Positions 47,201 to 63,828 are shown, numbered from the stretch's first letter. The stretch is 64,000 nt of DNA from Burkholderia stagnalis (GCF_902830275.1 NZ_CADESW010000018.1:114673-178672); one strand, 5' to 3'. A program made the numbers and translations. The notes: generated by a model from the letters alone, not told the origin.

Positions 47201-49397
47201 GGCGTCGAACTATCCGCTGATGCTGTACGTGAAGCCGAATGCGGACGGGCTCGTCATCGACGCGGTGCACGACGCGGCGCGCCTGCCTGCCGCGCGGGCG
47301 GGCGCGCTCGTCGATGCGCTCGTCGAGCTTGCGGCGGGTATCGCGTACGGGCGCGGCGATGCGATCGGCGCGCTTGCTTCGTGTGCTGCGGATGGCGCGG
47401 TGGCGGTCGCTTCCGCAGGGTCGGCCGATGCCGAAGCCGCGATCGCGCCGGTGTCCGTGCTGCACGACGCCCACGCCAACGCCAACGCCGACACGCTGAT
47501 CGACCTGTTCGCCCGCGCCCTCGACGCCGCGCCGGCGAGCGCGATCCACGGCCCGGACCGCACCGTCACGCGCGCCGAGCTGTTTGCCGAAGCGGGCGAG
47601 CTCGCCGAACGGCTCGTCGCGGCCGGCGCCGGCCCCGGCACGACGGTCGCCGTCTGCCTGCCGCGCGGCGTCGACTTGCTCGCGGCGCTCGTCGGCACGC
47701 TGCTCGCGGGTGCCGCCTATGTGCCGATCGATCCGCTGCTGCCCGCCGAGCGCCGCGCGATGATGCTCGCCGACTCGACACCCGTCGCGATCGTCGCGAA
47801 TCCGGACGGCAACATCGGCGATGTGGCCGTGCCGGTGGTCGCGCCGTCACGCGCACCCGCCGCCGCCGATGGCCTCGCCGCCGCGCGCACCGCGCTCGCC
47901 CGCGCCCGCCGCGCGCATCCGGCCGCGCTCGCCTACACGATCTTCACGTCGGGCAGCACGGGCCGCCCGAAGGGCGTCGACGTGCGCCGCGGCGCGCTCG
48001 TCAATCTGCTGCGCAGCTTCGCCGCGCGCTTCCCGCTCGGCCCGGACGACGTGCTGACGAGCGTGACGACCGTGTCGTTCGACATCGCGGCGCTCGAGCT
48101 CTTCCTGCCGCTCGTGACCCGCGCGCACCTCGCGATCGCGGCCGCCGAGACGGCCGCGAACGGCGTCGCGCTCGCACGCGAGCTCGCCGGGCGCAGGACC
48201 ACCGTGATGCAGGCGACGCCGCTCACGTGGCGCCTGCTGCTGTCGGCCGACTGGCGTCCGCAGCCGGGCTTTCAAGCGTGGTGCGGCGGCGAAGCGCTGC
48301 CCGCCGATCTCGCCGCGGCGCTGCTCGCGCGCGGCGTCGCGCTGCTGAACGTCTACGGGCCGACCGAGACGACGATCTGGTCGGCCGCGCTGCCCGTTGC
48401 CGATGCGGCCGCAGCCGCGCGCATCGGCGGCGCGCTCGACGCGACGCGCCTGCGCGTCGTCGATGCCGACGGCCACGAGACGCCGCCCGGCGTGGTCGGC
48501 GAGCTGACGATCGCGGGCGCGGGCCTCGCGCAGGGCTATACGCGCGCACCGGGCCGCACCGCGCGCAGCTTCCGCCCCGATCCGTTCGCGGCCGAGCCCG
48601 GCGCGCGGCTGTATGCGACGGGCGACCTCGCGGTGCGCAACGGCGACGGCACGCTGACGCTGCTCGGCCGCGCGGACGACCAGGTGAAGATCAACGGCTA
48701 CCGGATCGAGCTCGGCGACGTCGAAGCGCACCTGCGTGCGCTCGACAACGTCGCCGACGCGGCCGCGACGGTCCGGCGCGGCCTCGACGGCCGCGCGTGG
48801 GGGCTCGAAGCGCATCTCGTGCTGCGCGACCCGGCCAGGCCGTTCGACGACGCGCCGCTGCGCGACGCGCTCGCACGCCGCCTGCCCGCGTACATGGTGC
48901 CGCAGGTCTTCGCGCTGCACGGCGCGCTGCCGCGCACCGCGAACGGCAAGCTCGACCGCCGCACGCTGGCGACGCCGCCCGCACGGCCGCGCGCGGCCGC
49001 CCCCGAGCGCGCGGCCGCGAACGCGCTCGAGGAGATGGTATGCGCGCTGTGGCGCCGCGCGTTCGACAACGCGCCGGTCGCGCCCGACAGCGACTTCTTC
49101 GACCTGGGCGGCAATTCGCTGCTGCTCACGCGCATCCACGCGCGGGTGATCCAGGTGTTCGGCGTCGAGCCGCCGCTCGGCGACATGCTCGCGAGCCGCA
49201 CGCCGGCCGACATGGCCGCGCTGATCGAACGCCACGAAAGCGCGCCCGGCGCGGCATCGAAGGTCGCGGCCGCGTGGCTTCGGCTGCGCGACATGTCGCC
49301 GGCCGAACGCGATGCGCTGCGGCAGCAGCATGCGGCGCGCACGGCCGCGCAACCGGCGACCGACGCCGTCAACGAGGAGATCGACAATGCGAATTGA
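38277..49397 (+). CDS. NRPS 3: C-A(Thr)-T-C-A(Gln)-T-E-C-A(Gly)-T
   Basis: Three-module NRPS, 3706 residues. C1 (LSPLQRGMLFHAL; HHVIIDG at 156) is of the D-donor type, fitting the epimerase that ends NRPS 2. A1 (YTSGSTG at 616) has code DFWSVGMVHK, threonine; carrier Ser1009. C2 (HHAILDG at 1226) is the same divergent subtype as C2 of NRPS 1 (DVEDAYPLARLQAGMLHH). A2 (TSGSTG near 1691) has code DAWQFGLIDK, a glutamine code; carrier Ser2094. An epimerase follows (HHLIVDGVSW at 2277). C3 (LTSTQQGMLFHAR; HHALLDG at 2734) is again D-donor type. A3 (TSGSTG near 3223) has code DILQWGVIWK, close to glycine codes; carrier Ser3614 in LGGNS. The gene overlaps NRPS 2 by 4 bp and the SDR gene by 11 bp. 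The codes were read by eye against GrsA. Confidence 0.94.
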   Translation: MSQAQIRPAVSDPRSTPAVERIIGLSPLQRGMLFHALAAPDSPAYLEQIVCRLDGDVDPERFRAALAALVRRHEALRSAFVTRGQSEPRQVVFADATVPLIVEDWRARPAAARAEALEHFAAEQRRQGFRLNRPPLMRIALIREEDARWTLVWTHHHVIIDGWSLPLVLKDFLALYADAAHAAPPAAARFADYVDWLGAQDPARDAGAWRALLDGASLPMPLGVDRPARPGEDGKDMRVLRAELGATDVARLAAAARVTVGTVLIGACALVLSRLARADEAVFGLVLSGRAAPVDGIEQMVGLLANTVPFRIAVPDAAGIVEWLGEVQRGQHGLQRLAHCALPDVRDAAGVASDRPLFECLVAVDNFPLQDALGAADAGFRISDVRQEEHTHLPLTLSFAPGPERIGVKLGFDAARIDAPAAQGVLDALLHVVRTFAGDASASLREVGLRPEPVTPALPAAAAQPASDPGLAHRFLAVAADAGERIAVTHPGGQASYAQLAAQARAIAVRLRDAGLARGDRVALLLERDASAVAAMLGVLLAGGCYVPLDSTHPDERLAYLVADSGARHLLAVRATAARAPQGCDMLLLDDVGAWPAPADAAFAPVGRDQPAYVIYTSGSTGQPKGVLVSHDNVGRLFDATRAHFGFGPDDTWSCTHSFAFDFSVWELWGALLHGGRVVIASRETARDPHALLALLGAERVTMLSQTPSSFRMLDDADARLRPALALRHVVFGGEALHPRDLAGWIARRGDAAPCLDNMYGITEITVHATLRPMRARDVETDASPIGEPLADLTIRIVDACGHDVPDGATGEILIGGAGVALGYLNRPELTAQRFTGDGAARVYHSGDLARRDANGELVYVGRGDDALKIRGHRIEPNEVRAALLAHPGIADAFVAAEPGGTHARDARLCAWFVAQPGAAVDVDALRRHLDARLPAHEVPSFLIATPAFALTPNGKLDRRALPAPAQAASTRVAPRNADEEALAAVWREALGVDAVGVRDDYFALGGDSIRSIRVAGLARERGFEIDIADLFRHRTIEALLAAKPRARQGEGAPAPRDAAPGAAQPAPLPAPPFSLISDDERRRLPADVEDAYPLARLQAGMLHHAESGDERDLYYDAMCFHVRARVDAARVPAALDALAAAHPALRTRFLLDGVERPLQLVHAHATPQAEIEDLSALDPLERERRFTALLARLRAERCDPRRPPLLRFVLQALGRDEWQIGIAFHHAILDGWSVARLLADFATLVGGGEIAAPATPYREFVRLEQAALDNADTRRFWAERLAGAPSAALPRWPRAPRDPHTPRAGRHERALPAATAAALRAHAERNGLPLKSLLLAIHLQVLSLASGARDVVTGLVSNGRPAETDGAAMVGLFLNTLPFRLDVDAHDWTSLARTAGAAEADLFAHRRYPMAAIAGLLAPGNGAARFDTSFNFVDFHAYDALRRDGALTVVEARSHEAVEIPCATTFAVTRANDGARGITVSLSYDRDAFSDAQIAWLADRYVQAADHFAARPDDAGARFAAADAAALRASQGAPADLPAGDLLARVRAVARAHPQRRAVRGVDAQLDFASLDAASDALAARLVQRGVGADTVVAIALAPGDVRVAVALVGVLKAGGAYCLLDIERLPAARLQMTLDEARPALVVATTATAAQLPAPHADVLLLDDFRATSGDAAPIARDVPDDALAYLIFTSGSTGRPKPIAVSRGALANHMRWMAGRFPLDAADVVLQKTPVSFDASVWEFWAPLASGATLALAPADASRDVNALADAVEQSGATVVQLVPSLLDVILDDPAALARMRRVTRVFVGGEALRGTTAERFRQAWRAQLINLYGPAETTIDATSCVVVDGDAAQADAAIAPPSLGTPIDNVGVFILDERMAPVPPGVAGEIWIGGAGLARGYHGRPGETARRFRPDPLPGANGGRLYRTGDLARRLPDGRLDYLGRRDHQLKLRGWRVEPGEIESLLATHPAVRRCAVLPRAMPDGSVRLVAWIERHAAAAGDAAPPDYRRFLAERLPASLVPGAFAETADWPLLPNGKTDRNGFPSVEPARDAAPARAPATPVEQMLATIWHELLPGRTAIGVDDDFLALGGDSIVSLQVSARARQRGWQISPRDLFEHPTIAALARVAVRVDADAGARGAALPGPVPLTPAQARFFALNQPAPAHWNQALMLDLPGELDDDAVRDALAAVVAAHDVFRVRFTVGGDGVAQELLADTSPPQAWFRTARVPADHAADALASLARDVQRSLELGAPPLLRALHVRGFADGSARLLLVMHHLIVDGVSWRVLTSDLHDALHARPVAAPPSGFVDWARAQACAAIDEAEQRYWREAAPRAARAGRLAPAGAARYADQRTVEHALDADLTTRLLRDGATRLHASAQEILLAALATALADAAHASSVGVTIEHHGRGDGADAALVRALGWFTTLYPLAVERLDAPSPLARLRAAKDALRAVPAHGRGYGRLRDAAPADDPLATSALPDVCFNYLGQIDGALPAASRIRLAGEDCGPIADDDNDRGFALDIVSFVANGRLVVRWNYDARRFDDTQARAMAARAQAELQALLAAGDARPAVAPSDFPLARVPADALPALLDAEPPVVDLWSLTSTQQGMLFHARAADASAGIYLEQIVAAIEGECDAARLERAWSHVYARHDALRVSFAWRDLDDPVQRVHAPQPLALEIREIAAHADPEQALAAFLAEDRARGVDLARPPLMRVTLLRRDGAPWRLVWTHHHALLDGWSMAILLGEVAHCYAADAAGRAPSLPAAPSYARFVAARLRVQHDLRDAEAFWRATLGPRHAPLDLGLTAVAGSAPHAAQTGTVRRVLPPELTAALNAVAARERVTLNTVVEGAYALLLSRVARSRDVTFGVTFSGRDAEVADVERMVGALISTLPVRVDCRPALPVGTFLRQLFAAQSEVGRHAHCSLVDVQRWSGASAQQPLFDSVFVYENYPVDRDAGAHAGGLRIGAIEANEASNYPLMLYVKPNADGLVIDAVHDAARLPAARAGALVDALVELAAGIAYGRGDAIGALASCAADGAVAVASAGSADAEAAIAPVSVLHDAHANANADTLIDLFARALDAAPASAIHGPDRTVTRAELFAEAGELAERLVAAGAGPGTTVAVCLPRGVDLLAALVGTLLAGAAYVPIDPLLPAERRAMMLADSTPVAIVANPDGNIGDVAVPVVAPSRAPAAADGLAAARTALARARRAHPAALAYTIFTSGSTGRPKGVDVRRGALVNLLRSFAARFPLGPDDVLTSVTTVSFDIAALELFLPLVTRAHLAIAAAETAANGVALARELAGRRTTVMQATPLTWRLLLSADWRPQPGFQAWCGGEALPADLAAALLARGVALLNVYGPTETTIWSAALPVADAAAAARIGGALDATRLRVVDADGHETPPGVVGELTIAGAGLAQGYTRAPGRTARSFRPDPFAAEPGARLYATGDLAVRNGDGTLTLLGRADDQVKINGYRIELGDVEAHLRALDNVADAAATVRRGLDGRAWGLEAHLVLRDPARPFDDAPLRDALARRLPAYMVPQVFALHGALPRTANGKLDRRTLATPPARPRAAAPERAAANALEEMVCALWRRAFDNAPVAPDSDFFDLGGNSLLLTRIHARVIQVFGVEPPLGDMLASRTPADMAALIERHESAPGAASKVAAAWLRLRDMSPAERDALRQQHAARTAAQPATDAVNEEIDNAN

Positions 49398-50157
49398 AGG
49401 AACGACCGCGCTCGTGACGGGCGCGGCAAGCGGCATCGGCAAGCGCTTCTGCGAGGCGCTGCTCGCGGCGGGCGCGGCGCGCGTGATCGCGCTCGACCAT
49501 CACGCACCGGGCCTGCGCGCGCTCGCCGATACGCTCGGCGCGCCCGCGCGGCTGCGCACGATGGCGGTCGACGTGAGCCAGGAACGCGCGGTCGCGGCCG
49601 CGATGGCCACGCTCGTCGACGACGGCCAGGTGCCCGACGTGCTCGTCAACAACGCAGGCGTGCTGCGCGACGGCCGGCTCGCGACGCTCGATGCGCACCG
49701 CTACGCGCGCAAGCTGCCCACCGCGCAATGGGGCAGCGTGCTCGGCATCAACCTGACGGGGCCCTTCCTGCTCGCGCGCGAGTTCGTCGCGGCGCGGCTC
49801 GAAGCCGACGCGACGCGCGACGGCCTGATCGTCAACATCTCGTCGGTCAGCAGCGCCGGCAACGCGGGGCAGTCGAACTACGCGGCCGCGAAAGCGGGCC
49901 TCGACGCGCTGACCCGCACCTGGGCGCTCGAGCTCGCCGAGCACCGCGTGCGCGTCGCGGGCCTCGCGCCCGGCCTCACCGACACGCCGATGGCGGCCAC
50001 GCTCGATGCCGCGACCCGCGCGCGGCTGATCGACGAGATGCCGCTCAAGCGGATGGTGTCGACCGACGAAATCTGGCTCGGGCTGCGCTTCATCATCGAA
50101 TGCGACGCCTACGTCGGCCGCACGCTCGCGATCGACGGCGGCGCCGCGTTCGGATGA
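49387..50157 (+). CDS. FabG-like short-chain dehydrogenase in NRPS operon
   Basis: Classical SDR, 256 residues. The cofactor motif is TGAASGIG, with the NNAG motif in VLVNNAGVLRDGR, the catalytic Ser in NISSVSSAGNAGQ and YxxxK as YAAAK. The C-terminus GGAAFG is normal. It overlaps the end of NRPS 3 by 11 bp, so it is translationally coupled and surely part of the pathway. A role could be oxidation or reduction of a side chain, of a sugar nucleotide, or of an acyl starter; sequence alone does not decide. Confidence 0.9.
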   Translation: MRIEGTTALVTGAASGIGKRFCEALLAAGAARVIALDHHAPGLRALADTLGAPARLRTMAVDVSQERAVAAAMATLVDDGQVPDVLVNNAGVLRDGRLATLDAHRYARKLPTAQWGSVLGINLTGPFLLAREFVAARLEADATRDGLIVNISSVSSAGNAGQSNYAAAKAGLDALTRTWALELAEHRVRVAGLAPGLTDTPMAATLDAATRARLIDEMPLKRMVSTDEIWLGLRFIIECDAYVGRTLAIDGGAAFG

Positions 50158-50216
50158 GCGTCGCCGCGCCTTTCACTTCGGATTACCGATCTTTCGATTT
50201 CACAAGGAGAACGCAG

Positions 50217-50435
50217 ATGGCAGACCTCGATCACGACACCGTTTACACGGTCGTCATCAACGACGAAGAACAGTATTCGATCTGGCCGACCTACCGGCCC
50301 GTGCCGGCCGGCTGGCGCGAAGTCGGCAAGACCGGCACCGAGGACGAATGCATCGCGTACGTCGACCAGGTATGGACCGACATGCGCCCGCTCAGCCTGC
50401 GGCGCTTCCTCGAACAGTCCCAGCCGCAGTCCTGA
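50217..50435 (+). CDS. MbtH-like NRPS accessory protein
   Basis: MbtH family protein, 72 residues, with the whole signature: VVINDEEQYSIWP, then PVPAGWREVGKTG, then VDQVWTDMRPLSLR. It binds adenylation domains and is often needed for their solubility and activity. AAGGAG lies 10 bp before the ATG. It sits between NRPS 3 and NRPS 4 on the same strand, with 59 bp and 42 bp gaps, as is usual in NRPS operons. Several A domains of the cluster may depend on it. Confidence 0.95.
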   Translation: MADLDHDTVYTVVINDEEQYSIWPTYRPVPAGWREVGKTGTEDECIAYVDQVWTDMRPLSLRRFLEQSQPQS

Positions 50436-50477
50436 GCGTCACCCTGCCGATCCCGATGCCGAACCGACGGAGCGTAC

Positions 50478-59557
<9,080 letters not shown>

Positions 59558-59561
<4 letters not shown>

Positions 59562-60790
59562 AAGCCCTGTTCGTCAACGTCTCGTCGGTCGGCCACGTCG
59601 TGCCGACGCTCGGGCTCGTGCGCGCGCTCGTGCAACGCGGCATCGAGGTCGCGTATCTCGAGATCGACGCGCACCGCGCGGAACTCGAGGCGAACGGCGC
59701 GCGCTTCGTGCCGTTCGCGCCGTTCTCGCCGTATCAGGGGCCGCAGGGCGCGCAGGTGCTGGCGCTGCCCGCGGTGCTCGCGCACTGCGCGGTCGACGCG
59801 ACGCAAACCGTGCTCGAGGCGATCGACGCCGAGCGCCCCGACATCGTCGTCCACGACCTGCTGTGCACGTGGGGCCGCCTCGCCGCCGATCTCGCGGGCG
59901 TGCCGAGAATCGCGTCGGTCGCGTCGGCGGCGCTCACGCGCGACATGCTGACCCGCGAACCGATCGCGCGCGCGTGGCGCGCGGCGGCGGGCGACCCGGG
60001 CGCCTTCGACGCGTTCGTCGCGCGCTGCTGGGACGCCATCGGCCGGCGCTACGGCTGCCCGCCCGAGGACGGCGTCTCGACCGCGCTCAACACCGCGCCG
60101 ACCAACCTCGTCCACCTGTCGCGCACGCTGCAGCCGAACGCGGATGCGTTCGGCGCCGACTATCTGTTCTGCGGCTCCGGCGAGCCCCGGCGGCTCGTCG
60201 CGCAGGATTTCGACTGGTCGCGCGTCGGCGCGCGGCCGGTGGTCTATGCGAGCTTCGGCACCGCGCACGATCCGGGCCATGCGTTCTACGCGGCGCTCGC
60301 GCGCGCGATGCACGACGTCGACGCGACGCTCGTGGCGGTCGAGAGCCCGTCGATGACGCAGCCCGGGCCGATCGCCTGGCCGGACGGCACGATCGTCTGC
60401 GCGAACGGCGCCGCGCCGCAGCTCGCGCTGCTCGAGCGCGCGGCGCTGTTCGTGAGCCACGTCGGCGGCGGCGCGGTGCGCGAGGCCGCATGGACCGGAA
60501 CGCCCATGCTCGGCCTGCCGCAGACCTTCGAGCAGGACCTGCTGCTGCAGCGCCTGACCGAACACGGCGTGGCGCGACGCCTGTCGCCGGCACCCGACGC
60601 CGGCGAGATCGCCGCCGCCGTGCGCGCGATGCTCGCCGACCCGGCGCTGCGCGCGCGCGCCGCGCGCCTTGCCATGTCGGAACGCGCATCGAACGCGCAG
60701 CAGCAGGCGCTCGATGCGATCGTCGGCGCGATGCGCGCCCGGCCGCCCTCACACGCGGCGCGGCCTTCGCCGCTCGCCGACGCGAATTGA
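59558..60790 (+). CDS. GT1-family glycosyltransferase (MGT type)
   Basis: Nucleotide-sugar glycosyltransferase of the GT1/MGT type that decorates natural products, 410 residues. The N-terminal acceptor domain starts KALFVNVSSVGHVVPTLGLV, with the His typical of the catalytic base region. The C-terminal donor-binding domain contains SHVGGGAVREAAWTGTPMLG and then PQTFEQDLLLQRL, corresponding to the conserved HxGxxS/T..E and DQ segments. A ribosome-binding site CAGGAGGG precedes the ATG, which overlaps the NRPS 4 stop as ATGA. It very probably glycosylates the peptide, perhaps on a hydroxyl made by the beta-hydroxylase encoded next. The sugar is likely supplied by the two nucleotide-sugar enzymes downstream. 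Confidence 0.9.
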
Positions 60791-60838
60791 CCCACCCGAA
60801 GCACCCGCCGCATTCACCGAAGTCGAGGAAACACGACC

Positions 60839-61363
60839 ATGTTCTACCAGCCCGAGCTGTTCCCCATGATCCCCGCCGTCGCGCACGGCTGGGAAACCAT
60901 CCTGCGCGAGCTCGACGAACTCGCGCAGGCCGCCTTCATCAAGTGGCCCGAGACGAACATCTACGACGGCAACTGGACCGTCTTCCCGCTCTTCAAGGCC
61001 GAGCAGCGCGTCGAGCAGAACTGCCTGCTGTGCCCGGAGACGACGCGCCTGCTCGAAACGGTGCCGGGCCTCGTGAACGCCGGCTTCTCGTCGCTCGCGC
61101 CGGGCACCTACATCGGCCCGCATTACGGCTACACGAACGAAGTGCTGCGCTGCCACATCGGCCTCAAGCCGTCGGAGAACTGCGCGATCCGCGTCGGCCC
61201 GGACGTGCGCAGCTGGAGCGCCGGCTCGTGCCTCGTGTTCGACGACACCACCGAGCACGAAGCGTGGAATCGCGGCACGAAGACGCGCGTCGTGCTGCTG
61301 TTCGACTTCAAGCGCGACCCGTCGCGCACCGTCACGTTCCCCGCCGAGTTCCACACCTACTGA
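60839..61363 (+). CDS. Aspartyl/asparaginyl beta-hydroxylase family oxygenase
   Basis: Fe(II)/2-oxoglutarate oxygenase of the Asp/Asn beta-hydroxylase family (PF05118-like), 174 residues. The iron ligands are visible in GPHYGYTNEVLRCHIGL (first His) and FDDTTEHEAWNRG (second His), and the 2-oxoglutarate-binding Arg is probably in TKTRVVLLFDF. In NRPS clusters such enzymes hydroxylate the beta-carbon of an amino acid on its carrier or in the peptide. The target here is unknown; the last, His-like residue, or an Asn/Gln-type residue, are candidates. It lies 48 bp after the glycosyltransferase gene and 10 bp before the epimerase gene, so all three are probably one transcript. Confidence 0.92.
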   Translation: MFYQPELFPMIPAVAHGWETILRELDELAQAAFIKWPETNIYDGNWTVFPLFKAEQRVEQNCLLCPETTRLLETVPGLVNAGFSSLAPGTYIGPHYGYTNEVLRCHIGLKPSENCAIRVGPDVRSWSAGSCLVFDDTTEHEAWNRGTKTRVVLLFDFKRDPSRTVTFPAEFHTY

Positions 61364-61373
61364 GCACGCCGCC

Positions 61374-62453
61374 ATGTCCACGTTACTCGTCACCGGCTCG
61401 GCCGGCCTGATCGGCTCCGAAGTCGTCGAAACGCTCGCGCCCGGCTTCGAACGCGCGATCGGCATCGACAACAACCTGCGCGCCAGCTTCTTCGGCGACG
61501 CGGGCGACACGACGCGCCGCCGCGCCCACCTCGAGCGCGCGGTGCCCAACTACGTCCATTACGCGCTCGACGTGCGCGATCGCGCGGGCGTGCTGAAGCT
61601 GCTCGCCGACAATCCGCCCGACCTCGTCGTGCACGCGGCCGCGCAGCCGAGCCACGATCTCGCCGCGCGCATGCCGTTCGACGACTTCGACGTCAACGCG
61701 GGCGGCACGCTGAACCTGCTCGAGGCGACGCGCCGCGCGAACCCCGAGGCCGTGTTCGTCCATCTGTCGACGAACAAGGTGTATGGCGACGGCCCGAACC
61801 GCCTGAAGCTGGCCGAGACGGACACGCGCTGGGTCTACGCGGACCCGGCCGACGCGCTCGGCATCGGCGAGGATTTTCCGATCGACCAGTCGTGCCATTC
61901 GGTGTTCGGCGCATCGAAGGTCGCGGCCGACGTGATGGTGCAGGAGTACGGCCGCTACTTCGGGCTGCGCACCTGCTGCCTGCGCGGCGGCTGCCTGACC
62001 GGGCCGAACCAGTCGGGCGTGCAGCTGCACGGCTTCCTCAACCACCTGACGCGCACCGTCGTGCTCGGCAACGAATACCGGATCTTCGGCTACCGGGGCA
62101 AGCAGGTGCGCGACAACATCCATTCGCGCGACGTCTGCGGCTTCATCCGCGCGTTCTACGACGCGCCGCGCGTGGCCGAGGTCTACAACCTCGGCGGCGG
62201 CGCGGACAACAGCATCTCGGTGATCGAGGCGCTCGACGCCGTCGGCCGCGCGAGCGGGCGCAAGCCGGTCACCGCGTACGTCGACGAGGCGCGCATCGGC
62301 GATCACATCTGCTACGTCAGCGACCTGACGAAAATCCGGTCGCATTACCCCGACTGGCGCATCACGACGCCGCTCGACGCCCTCATCGACGAGATGGTCG
62401 AGCGCCTGCTCGTCGCCGAGGGCATCGGCCGGCCGTCGTATCACGGCGCCTGA
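61374..62453 (+). CDS. NAD-dependent nucleotide-sugar epimerase (CDP-paratose 2-epimerase-like)
   Basis: Extended SDR nucleotide-sugar enzyme, 359 residues. The NAD motif is VTGSAGLIGSE at the N-terminus. The segments RGGCLTGPNQSGVQLHGFL and IFGYRGKQVRDNIHSRDV and VYNLGGGADNSISV match the group annotated as CDP-paratose 2-epimerases. The catalytic YxxxK position reads FGASK, so Phe replaces Tyr; this replacement is common in that group, and the chemistry may differ from standard epimerases. With the UDP-xylose synthase encoded next, it could epimerise or otherwise alter the sugar nucleotide used by the glycosyltransferase. The exact substrate is not known. Confidence 0.85.
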   Translation: MSTLLVTGSAGLIGSEVVETLAPGFERAIGIDNNLRASFFGDAGDTTRRRAHLERAVPNYVHYALDVRDRAGVLKLLADNPPDLVVHAAAQPSHDLAARMPFDDFDVNAGGTLNLLEATRRANPEAVFVHLSTNKVYGDGPNRLKLAETDTRWVYADPADALGIGEDFPIDQSCHSVFGASKVAADVMVQEYGRYFGLRTCCLRGGCLTGPNQSGVQLHGFLNHLTRTVVLGNEYRIFGYRGKQVRDNIHSRDVCGFIRAFYDAPRVAEVYNLGGGADNSISVIEALDAVGRASGRKPVTAYVDEARIGDHICYVSDLTKIRSHYPDWRITTPLDALIDEMVERLLVAEGIGRPSYHGA

Positions 62454-62522
62454 GCGCCGCACCCAACCGCGAACGCGGCCGGCTGGCCGCGTCACCGACG
62501 TCTTCGAATCAGGAGCGACATC

Positions 62523-63536
62523 GTGAAGTTCACCCGCAAACGCATTCTGGTCACGGGAGGCGCCGGCTTCCTGGGGTCGCACCTGTGCGAGCGCCTCGTG
62601 CGGCTCGGACACGACGTGCTGTGCATCGACAACTATCTGACGGGCGCGAAGGACAACGTCGCGGCGCTGCTCGGCCATCCGCGCTTCGAGCTGCTGCGGC
62701 ACGACGTGACGCTGCCGCTGCGCGTCGAGGTCGACGAGATCTACAACCTCGCGTGTCCGGCGTCGCCGCAGCACTACCAGCGCGATCCCGTGCAGACGAT
62801 CAAGACGAGCGTGGTCGGCGCGATCAACGTGCTCGGGCTCGCGAAACGCACGGGCGCGCGCGTGCTGCAGGCGTCGACGAGCGAGGTGTATGGCGACCCC
62901 GTCGTCCATCCGCAGCCGGAGAGCTATCGCGGCAACGTCAGCCTGCACGGCCCGCGCGCGTGCTACGACGAAGGCAAGCGCTGCGCGGAGACGCTGTTCT
63001 TCGAATATCACCGGCGGGACGGGGTCGACATCAAGGTCGTGCGGATCTTCAACACGTACGGGCCGCGGATGCAGCACGACGACGGCCGCGTCGTGTCGAA
63101 CTTCATCGTGCAGGCGCTGCGCGGCGACGACCTCACGCTGTACGGCGACGGCAGCCAGACGCGCGCATTCTGCTACGTCGACGATCTCGTCGGCGGGCTG
63201 ATCCGGATGATGCAGACGCCCGCCGACGTGACCGGGCCCGTCAACCTCGGCAACCCGGTCGAGATCCGGGTGCGCGCGCTCGCCGAGCGCATCGTCGCGC
63301 TGACGGGCTCGCGCTCGCGGATCGTCGCGCATCCGCTGCCGGTCGACGATCCGACGCAGCGCTGCCCCGACATCGGCCGCGCGCGCGAATGGCTCGGCTG
63401 GGAGCCGGCCGTCGCGCTCGACGACGGGCTGCGCCGCACGATCGAGTATTTCAGCGCGAAGCTCGGCGTGCCTGCGCGCGCGACGGACGACGCGCCGGCG
63501 CTCGACGAGCAGCCGGTGCTGATGCCGGCGTCGTGA
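62523..63536 (+). CDS. UDP-glucuronate decarboxylase (UDP-xylose synthase)
   Basis: Extended SDR of the UXS type, 337 residues. The motif TGGAGFLGSHLCERL binds NAD; the hallmarks YNLACPASPQHYQRDPVQT, the SEVYGDP segment and the active site CYDEGKRCAETL (YxxxK as YDEGK) are characteristic of UDP-xylose synthases. It converts UDP-glucuronate to UDP-xylose. Its presence in the operon suggests a pentose is the sugar donor for the peptide glycosyltransferase. The start is GTG at 62523 with AGGAG 7 bp upstream. The stop codon is inside the first unit of the 8-bp tandem repeat that follows, so the gene marks the end of the cluster. Confidence 0.93.
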   Translation: MKFTRKRILVTGGAGFLGSHLCERLVRLGHDVLCIDNYLTGAKDNVAALLGHPRFELLRHDVTLPLRVEVDEIYNLACPASPQHYQRDPVQTIKTSVVGAINVLGLAKRTGARVLQASTSEVYGDPVVHPQPESYRGNVSLHGPRACYDEGKRCAETLFFEYHRRDGVDIKVVRIFNTYGPRMQHDDGRVVSNFIVQALRGDDLTLYGDGSQTRAFCYVDDLVGGLIRMMQTPADVTGPVNLGNPVEIRVRALAERIVALTGSRSRIVAHPLPVDDPTQRCPDIGRAREWLGWEPAVALDDGLRRTIEYFSAKLGVPARATDDAPALDEQPVLMPAS

Positions 63537-63828
63537 TGGCGTGATGGCGTGATGGCGTGGTGCGGTGGTGCCGTGGTGCCGTGGTGCCGTGGTGCCGTGG
63601 TGCCGTGGTGCCGTGGTGCCGTGGTGCCGTGGTGCCGTGGTGCCGTGGTGCCGTGGTGGCGTGACGCCGTGGTGCCGTGGTGCCGTGGTGCCGTGGTGCC
63701 GTGGTGCCGTGGTGCCGTGGTGCGGTGGTGCGGTGGTGCGGTGGTGCGGTGGTGCCGTGGTGCCGTGGTGCCGTGGTGGCGTGACGCCGTGACGCCGTGA
63801 CGCGGTGACGCCGTGATGCCGTGATGCC
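63533..63828 (+). repeat. 8-bp tandem repeat, 37 units
   Basis: Thirty-seven contiguous 8-bp units with consensus GTGGTGCC. Variants cluster: GTGATGGC at the start, GTGGTGCG in two places, GTGACGCC and GTGATGCC at the end. The first unit contains the stop codon of the UDP-xylose synthase gene. An 8-bp unit shifts reading frame with each copy change, but here the tract is outside any gene I recognise. It is directly followed by the edge of an IS256-type element. Confidence 0.95.
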
